A program made the position numbers and the translations under genes. A DNA stretch of 64,000 nt from the NCBI RefSeq assembly GCF_033807575.1, contig NC_084717.1, positions 12,277,692 through 12,341,691 of the forward strand. The letters are read 5' to 3'. Within the stretch, counting starts at the first letter, position 1; each line of letters opens with the position of its first letter. This document shows, piece by piece, positions 21,191-32,413 of this stretch. Under the pieces are notes generated by a model. It saw only the letters and a program-made list of their open reading frames with translations, was not told the DNA's origin and did no database searches. The DNA is from Cydia pomonella (taxonomy: Eukaryota > Arthropoda > Insecta > Lepidoptera > Tortricidae).

Positions 21191-23120
21191 GTAATAAATT
21201 GTAAATTGTTATTTGGCTGCGGTTTTCTGTAAGGTGGTATTACGTTGTTACTGCAGCCTACTTAGGCATTATATGCCTAATATAAATTAGACAAAAGATT
21301 GGCCACTCGAGACTAAGTAAACTGAATCGTATCCACACATAATATTTGATGTATCTTAAAGTTAGAATGGGGTCGGAAATGTCAGCATGAACGTCAAATA
21401 TCTACGAAAATATGACGTGAACCAGATTTGGTCACAATAAACTTAACGCAGAGTTAAATTGGTTCAACTACTGCACAGTACTGTACAGTAACGGTAAACC
21501 AAAACGAGTAACTTGCGCTTTTAGATTATTTCTATATTGACTAGCAAATAATACAATAGTATATATTTACTTCTCAGAAGCACCTTGTTTGTCAGGTCTG
21601 ATACACCAACAGATTATATAATACTGTAGTTACCAGTTACATATAGCAAACATACAGTTTAGAAATTGGCAAACTTACAGAATAAAACATCCTAATGGTA
21701 CTTGCAGCAAAAGTTGGCGACTCTATGCGTTTATTATTTTCGTAATAAAGAAAACTTGGGGAACATACGCTTCTCTTGGATTCTGGTTATATGAGAAGTT
21801 TCGTGTGTATTTATTTAATGATATGATTAGTATTAATCTATTACAAATGTCATATTTTGGTAATTAAGTGTAGGTGAACAATCAGCATCAAAAGTAACGG
21901 ATCAGACTACGCGTCAAAAATATCTGCCATTCTCTAAAAGCTTAAGAGGCTGTCAACCCCCAATGTCCTTGAAATTGATGTTACTTAAACATTTTTTTAA
22001 GAAAGACTATTTGTTTTAGTCAAGTAAGAAAAATATATGTTCATATTAATTATATTTCAAAGACCGTGGTTGTACTCGATACATGGTTGAACGAAATCGG
22101 CTCGATAGAAAATAATTGCAAAGATTGGTCTTAAAATCACCATTAAACGGTTCTATGTCTTTATTGTTTTGACTTATGGGTCTGCAATTAAAATCACAAT
22201 TTCAAAACATTTATATCTAAACCGCTGTTGAGTAAAATATTACACTAATAATCCACTTTTTTTTATTTAAATATTTTTCTTATTATTCCCTTGCCCAGGC
22301 CCAGTAACATGCGACAGTGCTATCTCATTTACTCCGATGCAAATAGACAGTGTGCGCGCTTTAGGTATTGACAGCCTCTTAAGAATGTTGTGATTTCGGC
22401 TGCAGTTATGGCTAGAGACTTTTAGTAGCCCTGTAATACAATGAAAACTAGCCTTTATAATTTTCCTCTTATTGTAACTCGTTTTCTTTGATATGTTACA
22501 ACACGAAAGTAACAGAATAGGAAATAACTCAATACGTGGTTAATGATTTTAAAAATATATCCTGAGCTTGTATTTATTAATTGAATCTATGACTATGCAC
22601 AACACTGTATGTAACAATATTAACTACCCTCGAGAGTAACAGAATGATTGAACTTATCTCGTAAAATTAATAACATACAACAACCAGCCACGTGCTCTTT
22701 TTAATCATTCTGAATGTTAACTGACCAAATAAACATGGCCGCGGCTGAATTGACAAATTTTAGTGTTGCCAGATGCAACTAACAGCGTTTTTGGTAGTTT
22801 TTATTTTATTTTAAATTTTTAATTAATTTCTACTACATATATTACTGGCGTTCAGTACCTAAACGATATCTGCATAGCTTAAGAATAGAATATATATTCC
22901 TGTATATAAAACAATTATATTGTGAAAGACACTTTAGAACGCAAACTGTAGAAATGTATCTCGAATAAATTCCAGGATAGCAGATACTTTAGCAGCGTTG
23001 TTTCATCAGATACTATTTTAAAACCGAAAACTTGTCACAATAACACAACACAACACTTGTTGTTGAAACAAGGAGCAGCAGCATTGTCCATAATTCTTAG
23101 TTTAAAATAAATTTAGAAAG
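21191..23120. other. gene-free stretch
   Basis: A worn partial copy of MITE family 2 may lie at about 21325-21385 (TATTTGATGTATCTTAAAGT, then TAGAATGGGGTCGG). A short palindrome AGGCATTATATGCCT lies near 21265. Otherwise nothing is recognised. Confidence 0.4.
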
Positions 23121-23251
23121 TTAACCCATTCAGCGCTAGTCACGACACGTTGTCGTTTTTGTCTACGAAGCATTTTCGCTATATAACGGGAAACCCATGT
23201 TATCGGCTACGACGTAGCGCTACGACCGTAGCTCAGCGGTGAATGTGTTAA
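23121..23251. mobile_element. fold-back MITE, 131 bp
   Basis: The ends TTAACCCATTCAGCGC and GCGGTGAATGTGTTAA are imperfect inverses. The interior is rich in CTACGACGTAGCGCTACG-type palindromes. Non-coding. Confidence 0.65.
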
Positions 23252-24507
23252 ATAAGTCATATCTATGGATTAACTTTGACATGACCACTTATTTATGATG
23301 TTACCTTTTTGACCGACCGAGTGACCATAACTACCTTACTAATTGACAGGTTAACTCGACTGAGATAAACGGGACAAAACAGCAAAAAGACAAGGATAGT
23401 AAATAACCGTTACTTAGTCGTTACTATAAAATATACACGAATCATAATAAAATGGCGTCCAACTGGAAATATACGCTCGTGCTCCTTCATAAGTACCTCT
23501 TACTAAAAATAAGTATCTAGACCGTCTGGCTTACATAATAACATACAGATGAGCTCATATAGATAATCTCCGGTCACCATCGCGACGTATCCAGGCAACG
23601 GGGATTAGGCTGTACATCCATGGATATAAGGTATGATTTCCCCTGACAGATGCACTGGGAAGAAGTAGCTGCTTAGCTACATGGAACTGTTTACTGAGTT
23701 ACTGGAAGGTGTTTTATAATGAAATATTTTTACTTGATTTCTGATCTGAAAAGCACTTATGTTCACCGCCGGTTTTACTCTTTACAAATTGAATTGCAAG
23801 TGTTATGCGTCATACTTTTATTTTGTACTATGTAGCTAGTGACACAAACATAAATATGTATTATATTGTATTTTATTGTAACTCGGGTGATTTTCCGCAA
23901 TTCGATGACTCCCGCCTATTTTGCATGACAAAAATATGTATATGATGTATCTGTTAAAAATGTACACGGTAGTTACATTCCAAACAAAGAAAATTGTTCG
24001 ATGGTGACGGTCAACACAACTGGTATTAACTTCTACAGTTGATATCACGTAGGTGACTAGAAATAATAATAATTTACCCAATATACTGTACAATCACTCA
24101 AATCCAGCACACTGACTCAAGAAAAAGCTGAATTCATGGAGAATTTAGGTTACTAGATATTAGACAAAATCTGCAGATATTTATAAATACCTACTACAAT
24201 AGAACAAAGGAACTCAAAAGAAATCGGGCCGTTAATTAGTTTTTAACCATTTACAAAGAGAAGGCAGTGTGATAATGTGGGTGTATATAGTAAACTTGGA
24301 CATATAGTGATCACTGGCACCCCTATTGCCATTAGTGCCGGATTAGTTTGTGTGCCGGACCATCAAAGTGCCGGTTTATCAAGATTTCACTGTATTATAT
24401 CGCTTTTTCGATGCATTGCACTAACTCAGGCTCGAACCTTTGGTTTTATGTCACGGTAAGTATCAGATAGCCATAATATTAATCAGAGTTTGTATGTTAA
24501 GACGAAA
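23252..24507. other. gene-free stretch
   Basis: A lone AATCGGGCCG at about 24224-24233 may be the worn end of a family 1/2 MITE. Nothing else is recognised. Confidence 0.45.
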
Positions 24508-24640
24508 GTGGAGGACCCGTGCGAAATCGCTCTTTCATACAAACGTAGTCCTCATTTTCCTCTCTGGATATTAAAATTATTCAAAATATTTGTACACAGT
24601 TTGTTATATATCAACCACAGCTTTGTCACTACGATTTATA
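24508..24640 (+). repeat. 'CATACAAACGTAG' repeat, plus copy
   Basis: CATACAAACGTAGTCCTCAT, TTTCCTCTCTGGATATTAAA and a TATATCAACCACAG end match, base for base in most places, the reverse complement of 25013-25117. The two copies bracket a LINE remnant. Confidence 0.65.
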
Positions 24641-24838
24641 TTTTTCGAATTTTTAATTGTTATAAGGTAAGAGTATTTAAAAATTTGTATGAAATCCGTT
24701 CGCTCCTTATTTTTACAGTAATCAAATAATCGAAAAAAGTCAAACGTCCCCTACGTTTGACTTTTACGCTGTACTTATGGTTAGGTTATAGGTACTCGCG
24801 GGCTTGGTTTTCGCAACTGGATGTCATTTAAAAGCGCC

Positions 24839-25012
24839 TATTTTGCGTGGTGGGTTGTCGACACTACTCTTGCCAACCCAACTCTACCAAGAAGCCTATT
24901 TAGCAGACCCTTGATGTTACCGACGACTTCTAGGAGAGACCCCGGCGAACCGAGCTGTTGTGCCCGGTACTCTGCCACCCCTGGGCATTCGAGAATGACG
25001 TGGGTGGCTATG
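24839..25012 (-). pseudogene. LINE/RT polyprotein C-terminal remnant
   Basis: The minus strand encodes HVILECPGVAEYRAQQLGSP followed by GSLLEVVGNIKGLLNRLL. This is the His/Cys-containing tail that I recall following the RT domain in insect non-LTR retrotransposons. No RT domain is present. The frame is lost towards 24850. It is flanked on its 5' side by the inverted repeat copy at 25013-25117. Confidence 0.65.
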
Positions 25013-25117
25013 GTTAATGTACATCAAATTATGAAAATATATTTTCCATAATGTCAAAATCCACAGAGGAAAATGGGGATTACGTTTGTATGGAGAAGCG
25101 GCCGTCCCGTTTCCTCT
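25013..25117 (-). repeat. 'CATACAAACGTAATCC' repeat, minus copy
   Basis: Reverse complement contains CTCCATACAAACGTAATCCC, ATTTTCCTCTGTGGATTTTG and TGTACATTAACCATAG, paralleling 24508-24640. Non-coding. Confidence 0.65.
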
Positions 25118-26526
25118 TAAAGCGTATGAAAGTATGTCTAATTCAAGTTCACTTCCAGCAAACTTTAGTTCCGTCATCCGCAAAGGTAGCGGGACAGTTA
25201 ATATATTTGAAGTAAGGTAGAAAAAGGGTTTCTTGTACTAGCTTTGTGTGGGGATGCCCTTTAGTGGGATCTAATAAAACCTTGTTACGGCCAAAGGGAT
25301 ACCAATCCTGATATTGAAAGTGTTCCTCTACATGATATAGAATTTAGGGGCTTCTTTCTGATATTAAATCGAGGGAAATCTTATTTCTACAATATTGTCC
25401 GTGGGCAGAGGTTTGCCTTTTGTCTGTGGTGTGGAAAAGGCTGGAGTGCTTTTAGTTAAACACTTTGATTTGTTTATATATGGGTTTTTTAAAGATAATC
25501 ATTAAACCGTGTGTTCGGTACAAGTAACCGTTTGATTATTATTACGGCTTATTGATTTTAAATTAAGTAATTTACTTTGATAATTATAAGAAAATATTAA
25601 TCATATTTATAATAACTAGGGTTAAGTTAGGTTTTTATAATATGTTTTATTGGTATATCTATATTACATAATACATTATATTAAGTTTGAAAAGAAATAA
25701 TAAGAAATTCCTCTGTCCTTTTATTGTGTGGGAGCAAACCTATTATGAAACTTGCTTTGAAATTAATGAATGCAAATTACATCAATTGAAGAAAAATTTT
25801 GATACTACTAACCCATTGATAAGATAACTAATTGCTCTAATTAGGTATAGCTTTTCGTTGATGATTTTCTACACAACAATAATTGCTAAAATGCACATTG
25901 CATAAGTCAACGATCGACGAGACGTTACAGAAAGAGGTAGGTATATTTCTGCTAAAATTAAAAAAAATTAAAAGTTCAGATTTTCACCAATGGACACACA
26001 ATAGATGATATCAGTAAATGCAATTCAATTATCAAACTATCCTTTTTTTAAGAACTGCGCCACACCGATGTGGTCGCACCGTCATGTAGCCACAGACATA
26101 TAATGTGTATTAATCCCCATAGTGCACAAAGCGCAGGTGACGCATGCGCTGACCAGACCACCTGACCGCGGCCGGACACTGATCAATATTAAAGTCCGAG
26201 GGAGGATGCTGGGGGATGTCTGTTTGTCTGTTGCATGTGCTAAGAGGGGATAATACCGCCGATCCAATATTTTCAAAAGAGTTCGTCTTGGCTATGTAAA
26301 CTTATTTATATTGAATTATTTGATATTATGCGAAAACGAAAACTAAATCTAAACCTTGTTTTCAATAACAAATGTGAAATATAACATGGGTAATAACATA
26401 ACAAATTTATGTTACACGTAGCAAAATTATAGAGGACCCATCACTCAACTTGTTAATGTAAACCACCAAACTAATAAAAATAACTTGCTCATACATTAAA
26501 ATTTTACAATTTTTTTCGTCTTTAAC
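25118..26526. other. gene-free stretch
   Basis: No coding or repeat structure is recognised. Confidence 0.5.
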
Positions 26527-26906
26527 GAGCAAGTGAATTTCAGGATCTTATGATTTTAAAAACTATAATACAATAAACCTTCTATCCATTCCAATGTGAT
26601 GATAATCGTCCAACAGCATGGTTTGCAATAAATATAGGTTAGGTTAATTACAAACGATACTCTGCCCGCCTACGAATCGTTTTCAGCGAAATGAAAATCG
26701 TCGTATTTATTTCTCGGAGCAAGTGAATTTCAGGATCTTATGATTTCAAAAACTATAATACAATAAAACTTCTGTCCATTCCATTGTGATGATAATCGTC
26801 CAACAGCATGGTTTGCAATGAATATAGGTTAGGTTAGTTACAAACGATACTCTGCCCGCCTACGAATCGTTTTCAGCGAAATGAAAATCGTCGTATTTAT
26901 TTCTCG
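26527..26906 (+). repeat. tandem duplication, 2 x 190 bp
   Basis: Two head-to-tail units (26527-26716 and 26717-26906) begin GAGCAAGTGAATTTCAGGAT and end with TCGTCGTATTTATTTCTCGG. They differ at only a handful of positions. Each contains ATAGGTTAGGTTA and a GAATCGTTTTCAGCGAAATG segment with partial dyad symmetry to the following AAAATCGTCG. No ORF is conserved between units. It could be a two-unit seed of a satellite or a recent local duplication. Confidence 0.9.
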
Positions 26907-28597
26907 GGGAATCAATAAGGCACCTATTAGTTATTATAAGTTGAGTTCAGGCTATTTGCGAACAACTAATTTTATAAGGGTAACTCAAAACTATGTCGCT
27001 TTATTGACAAAATAATCATTACCTACTTGTAATTATGTTATAAAGATTCTGTATATAATCAGTGCAAAGAAAAAAAAAATACATTTCAAACCCAGCTCTA
27101 TATACTTCCCCCTCAACTCACCTTTTGCGGACACTACGGGGGAGGGTCCAAGAGAAATGACGACCCTTAACTAATACACACACATACACGCACGATCTCA
27201 CCCACACATCGTCGCCGCCTTACAACTTTCGTTCGTGTGCGTGGGTCTTTAACTGTTCAACGATTTCTGCGTTTGTGTGCGTGTCCAGTTTCCGTGCGCT
27301 TGGGTTTTGTTAATTTAATTAGAGGTACAAAAAGATTAAGGCAAGAGGACGTGAGCATTAAGGCGGACGGTCTAAGGGTATACTACTATATGTTTATATA
27401 CGTGTGTAGTAACGTTATGGGTGTTTTTATTGGTATTGGCAACTTAGCTTGGCAACGTGCGTTCGGGAATTTATGTAACGTTAGGAAACGAGATGGAGAC
27501 GTCTGGATTATAATTTAGGAAGCAATTAGCTGTTTAGTATTAGATAGAGACGACTTTTTTAGTTTTTTTAATGATAATTTCAGAAAAACATAGATACGTG
27601 GGTGGGGAATAAATTTCTGAAATTAAATTAGGTAATACGAAATTTTAGGTACTTGGACACTTATGATATCGAAAATAAGGCTTCAACCCATATCATAAAA
27701 GACGAGTATTTGTTAGTTAACTTACCTACGCTATTCACGTAACCAAGAAAAGAAGTACTTACCAACATAAAATAAATAATAAGTAACTTTCAGAAAAGCT
27801 TGCCGCGCTTCCAAAGAGTTTATCCAAAGCCTAAAGAAAAAACAACATGCCTAAAAACACATTTACTCCATAAAAATACTTCCACAAGATAGGATAGGAT
27901 TTCGTAAAAACATCTCATCTAAAACTACATAACACATGTTTGTGTTGAAAACAGTGGGTCGTTCCGGCCACGGCGTCGTGGAATATAAAAAGTAAGTCGA
28001 TAGCTTACCATTGGAATTTATACTTTTGGATATTCGAAATATGTTCTAACAACCAGCGTTTAGAGACCCCTCATCTTTCGCGCGCGCCGAACAATTTTAG
28101 GCGCGTGAGGAACAGATACTAACAAGGATAGGTATCTGATTAAGCTGGCATAGTGAATACTGAATATATCGTATAAATTCAACCCACGGGTGAATATAAC
28201 CGTGGTAGTCTTCGGCTTGTTTTCACATAATAGAGCCATTTTCTTTTGTTTTTGTTAGTCGCACGTCTGAGGTAGGCTGACAATGAAAACAAAAGGCGGT
28301 GGCTTAATTTCAAGCCTTTTTGTGGAAGACGGCTTACATATAAAGAAAAATATTAGGTTTGTGAAGTGGCAAAAAATATTAACGATAATTTTAATCCTAA
28401 TGGATCAGGGTTTAGGCGCAATCTTTACAATAGTAATAAAAAGGTTTTGTCTAAGTTAGTTTTTGTTTGTTCATGTTTTATGGATGGGTATGTAAATTAC
28501 GTTTTACTCAAAGTAACATTATAACCACCATTACAAAATAATCTGCAATTAACTCTACAAAATCAAATAAAAGTAATAAAAACATTAATATTAATAA
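26907..28597. other. gene-free stretch
   Basis: A region at about 27180-27300 rich in GTGCGTG/CGTTCG words and the GC-rich CGCGCGCGCCGAACAATTTT with nearby GGCGCGTGAGG (about 28080-28110) stand out, but no gene is recognised. The ORF at 27237-27518 has no known domain. Confidence 0.4.
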
Positions 28598-28898
28598 TAA
28601 TTCAGCCTAAATACGTCCCACTGCTGAGCACAGGCCTCTTTTCATGCGCGAGAGGGCTCGGGCTATAGTCCCCACGCTAGCTCAATGCGGATTAGGGTCT
28701 TCACATACACCTTTGAATTTCTTCGCAGATATATGCAGGTTTCCACACAAAGTTTTTCTTCACCGAAAAGCTACTGGTATTATCAAATATTTCGGATATA
28801 AGTTCCGAAAAACTCATTGGTACGAGCCAGGATTTGAACCCGCGACCTCCACATTGAAAGTCGGACGTCATATGCCCGGTGACATTGGAAGTTAGGGC
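28598..28898 (-). mobile_element. tRNA-derived SINE (family A), minus copy
   Basis: On the minus strand the worn tRNA-like head (B box GGGTTCAAATCC, plus-strand 28830-28841) is followed by TCGTACCAATGAGTTTTTCG and AACTTATATCCGAAATATTT. The long body runs through GCATATATCTGCGAAGAAAT and TCAGCAGTGGGACGTATTTA to an AT-rich (TTA/ATA)n end. The first part matches the plus-strand SINE at 55053-55387; the 3' body differs, so the two are subfamilies sharing a head. Non-coding. Confidence 0.85.
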
Positions 28899-29004
28899 TT
28901 GTGCATAAATCACGCGAGGTTTTTTCGGCTACTTTATTGAAAAGAAATTTATTAATGAAAAGTGGGGAATAGTGAAAGACCTTTTAAACATCATCAGCCA
29001 AAGA

Positions 29005-31210
29005 ATGTTTAAAAATGGAGAAAATTGTACCAAGGAAACACTGGCTCACCCAGGAAATTATAGATTTGATGAATGAAATAAGGAAACTCAGGAATAAATG
29101 TGAAGGAATATAAAAGCTATCCAATAAAATTACATGTAAATGCCGGGAGTGTAAGGAAAAGGATACATTTAAAGTATGTGACACAATTGATGAATATATG
29201 CGAAAGGGCCAGATGGATAAAGCATATAAAACGATTAGATCTTTAGATAAAAAAATATACTACAAGAACGAAAACTATTTTGGACGAGCAGGGTACCATT
29301 TTAATAAACAACAGTGATATAGTCAAAAGATGGAAAAGGTACATAGAAGAACTTTATAGGGGGGAGGGATTGAAAGAATATGATATAGAAGAAAAGAATT
29401 AGCAGAAAACGAAGAGTTAGGTCGAGCTATTCTGAAAGAAGAGTTTGTCAAAGCCTTGAATAGCATCCAAAATGAAAAAGCAGCGGGGGACGATCGTGTT
29501 TATAAAGGAATGATCAAATACGTTGTACGTGAACCCATGACACAAGAAATTTTCAAATTAATAGAGATCATATATGTCAAAGGACAATATTTTTTTTTCT
29601 TTTTATAGGACATTATTACTCAAATTGACTAAGTCCCACAGTAAGCTCAAAAAGGCTTGTGTTGAGGGTACTTAGACAACGATATATATAATATATAAAT
29701 ATTTATAAATACTTAAATACATAGAAAACACCCATAACTCAGGAACAAATATCCATGCTCATCACACAAATACATGCCCTTACCAGGATTTGAACCTGGG
29801 ACCATCAGCTTCGTAGGCAGGGTCACTACCCACTAGGCCAAACCGGTCGTCAACAATTATCTACAGATTTTCTAATTACTAAAACAGTTGCACTGCGAAA
29901 AAACTTAACACTCTTAAGTGTGAAGAGCATAGGACCTTAAGTCTCATTTCACAAGCTTCCAAAATTCTAGTCAAAATCATTCAGAACAGATTACGACCAA
30001 TAGCTGAAAACCACCTGGGACCGGATCAATATGGGTTCAGACAAAATAGAGGGACCAGAGAGGCCATTTCAGCTCTTAGATTATTAGTAAACAGGCGACT
30101 AGATCTCAACCTAGACACTCACATAGCTTTTATAGATTTGGAGAAGGCTTTTGACAAGGTAGACTGTAAAAAGATGATGGGTATCCTCCGTGATGTTGGA
30201 CTCGATTACAGAGATAGAAGGATTATATTCCAAATATACAAACATCAGGAGTTAATCATCGAAGTGGAAGAAGAGAGAGAAAAAGCCAAAATATACCAAG
30301 GAGTAAGATAGGGGTGTCCACTCTCACCGCTAATATTTAATATTTTCATACAACAAGTTATTCAAGAAATAGTAGAGTCAGATTTAGGGGGAGTTACATT
30401 TAATGGGGAGAAAATTCAATTTATCAAATTTGCTGACATCATTGCGGCTTTTGCCGAAACTAACTCCAAACTACAACTATTAGTTTCAAAAATAGATCAT
30501 ATTTTCACACAATTCGGACTCAAAATAAACTGCAAGAAAACGAAAATTCTGACCATCTGTAAACACCAATCTTTACACAATCCAATAAAACTACAGCACA
30601 CAGCAATAGAACAGGTTCCTCAATATAAATACCTTGGAAGTATTATTACCAATGACTCAAGATACACGGCGGACATCAAGCAGAGGATAGCAATGGCTAA
30701 AAAAGAATTCAATAGCAAAAAACACCTGCTCAAAGCACACATCTCGAAGAATGTAAAAAAAACGCTTACTTAAGGTGTAAATATCTGGAGCATTGCTTTA
30801 TATGCGTGTGAGACGTGGACACTGACACAACGGGACAGAAGGCGATTGGAGACCTTGGAAATGTGGTGTTGGTAGAGGATTCTAAGGATTAGCTGGACAG
30901 AAAGGAAGACGAACGAAGAAGTACTGAGAATGGCAGGAGAGAAAAGATGCCTGTTAGACACAGTAGCTAACAGAACAAGATGGTTGGCCACATGATACGG
31001 CACGACAGATTCTTTTTAAACATCTTGGAGGGCAAGATTGAGGGTAAAAAACGCAGAGGAAGGCCCAGGGTCACATATCTCAGCCAAATAAAAGATAAAG
31101 TTTGTGTCGTGTCGTACGAGGAAGTTAAAAGGCTAGCCCAACGAAGAGAAGAGTGGTGATTACTCCACCGACAAGAACATAGCTCTTAAATATTGATGAT
31201 GATGATGATG
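29005..31210 (+). pseudogene. RTE-type LINE ORF2, decayed and interrupted by a SINE
   Basis: The recognisable RT protein starts near 29010 and resumes after a SINE (29591-29851). Visible RT motifs include NEKAAGDD, LGPDQYGFRQNRGTREAI, IAFIDLEKAFDKVD (near 30130), GVR*GCPLSPLIFNIFI (stop near 30310), and KFAD at 30426-30437, where the YADD-type box has lost its second aspartate. PQYKYLGSIIT, LYACETWTL and RRRLETLEMWCW follow. Several stops and frameshifts are present (about 29110, 30310, 30770 and beyond). It ends in a (GAT)n tail at about 31194-31210, typical of RTE-clade elements. No endonuclease domain is seen, so the copy is 5'-truncated. It is certainly inactive. Confidence 0.88.
29591..29851 (-). 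mobile_element. tRNA-derived SINE (family B), copy 3, nested in the RTE
   Basis: The best-preserved family B copy. On the minus strand it has the head GACGACCGGTTTGGCCTAGT, B box GGTTCAAATCC, and the body TGTGTGATGAGCATGGATAT. Its 3' part is GAGCTTACTGTGGGACTTAG, TCAATTTGAGTAATAATGTC and an A-rich end. It splits the RT frame of the surrounding RTE and so inserted after it. A convincing target duplication is not clear. Confidence 0.88.
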
Positions 31211-31267
31211 CCTAAATTTTATCTACTTGTGTCATATGACTAAATAAGTCTGGAATAACCCATTTTT

Positions 31268-31549
31268 TAGGGTTCCATATCTAAATGGTCAAACGGGACC
31301 CTATTACTGAGACTTCGCTGTCCGTCCGTCCATCTGTCACCAGGCTGTATCTCACGAACCGTGATAGACAGTTGAAATTTTCACAGATGATGTATTTCTG
31401 TTGCCGCTATAACAAAAAATACAAAAAACAGAATAAAATGAATATTTAAAGGGGGCTCCCATACAACAAACATATTTTTTTTTGCCGTTTTTATAAATAA
31501 TGGTACGAAACCCTTCGTGCGCGAGTCCGACTCGCACTTGCCCGGTTTT
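31268..31549 (+). repeat. 'TTTAGGGTTCC' repeat, copy 1
   Basis: Starts TTTAGGGTTCCATATC, then CGGGACCCTATTACTGAGAC, CAGGCTGTATCTCACGAACC and GTTGAAATTTTCACAGATGA. It ends GCGCGAGTCCGACTCGCACT, TGCCCGGTTTT. A shortened copy lies at 51578-51780. I recall this as a very common lepidopteran interspersed repeat. It is non-coding, and no tRNA-like promoter is obvious. Confidence 0.85.
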
Positions 31550-32299
31550 CTTTGAAAAATATCTTTACACACGAATGTCAGGCATTTCAATTATTCGCGA
31601 CCGTATTAACCCGCCCTTGAAACATGCAATGTTAATGTATGCTAAGGTGCCTTTGGTTTTACAAGGCAGGCGTTAGGAGTCGATCAATGTGCCTGCTCAT
31701 TATAGATAGTGTCATTAACGAAGACGCATGCCTTCACTCGTAATGTCATGTTATTAAAGGTTAGATTTTACAAATCTGCGCGTCATCGTGGATTACACGA
31801 ACTATAGCTGCGTATTGATCTGTTTACGATGTTCCAATCTGTAGTGTTCAGTATAGAGTCGGTCTAAGCTAACTTTGCACCGATTTGAATAAAACAATGT
31901 GAGGGAGTACTTCATATCACTACACCTTAAAAAACCAAGTCCCCCGCCGCATCTGTCTATGTTCGTTTATACGTGGGCGTTTTCTAAGATAAATATTAAA
32001 AACCTGATTCTTACAAATCTGGACTTTCTTGGGCTCATTCTAGCATTTGCCATCCTATCCTTAAAAAAATGTGCCAAAATGTCCGTTCCATTATGTCACG
32101 ATTTCAAGTGAATTTTTTAATTCCACTTGTATTGAGCGTGACGTAGTGGAAACTACAATTTCCATAAAAAAAATTGGGACATTTTTTTAGCATCAAGATT
32201 GAATATGCTAGTGATTCTGAGCTGAAAGAACCCAAAAACACTAGAATCTGTGGGAATCCAGTCTTCAATATATTTTATTAAAAAAACTCATGTTCGCGG
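31550..32299. other. gene-free stretch
   Basis: Apart from the small MITE at 31701-31806, nothing is recognised. Confidence 0.45.
31701..31806. mobile_element. small MITE (family 5), copy b
   Basis: Shares TGTTATTAAAGGTTAGATTT and TACAAATCTGCGCGTCATCG with 17008-17117. The left end (TATAGATAGTGTCATTAACG) is more decayed than the right (TTACACGAACTATA). Non-coding. Confidence 0.7.
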
Positions 32300-32413
32300 T
32301 AAACTTAAAAACTACTGAACGGAATTTCATGCGGCTTTCACCAATCAATAGACGAAGGTTTAGTTGTATTATTTGTTTGTGTAACCCCTGCGACGCCGGG
32401 GCGGGTGACTAGT
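32300..32413 (+). mobile_element. Helitron-like 3' terminus (non-autonomous)
   Basis: The segment ends with a hairpin CCCCTGCGACGCCGGGG (32385-32401), a short spacer, and CTAGT (32409-32413), followed by T. That matches the Helitron 3' rule of a stem-loop a few bases before CTRRT, with insertion before a T. Upstream sequence AACTACTGAACGGAATTTCA, GCGGCTTTCACCAATCAATA is what I recall preceding this terminus in other lepidopteran copies. The 5' end is not identified and there is no Rep/helicase coding. Confidence 0.6.

Noticed and set aside
24277..24459. 60-codon ORF next to a GTAAGTAT donor-like site
   Set aside because: No recognisable domain and no acceptor evidence; GTAAGT occurs often by chance.
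26637..26650. Telomeric (TTAGG)n repeat
   Set aside because: Only two units of AGGTT in each copy of the 190-bp duplication; not a telomeric array.
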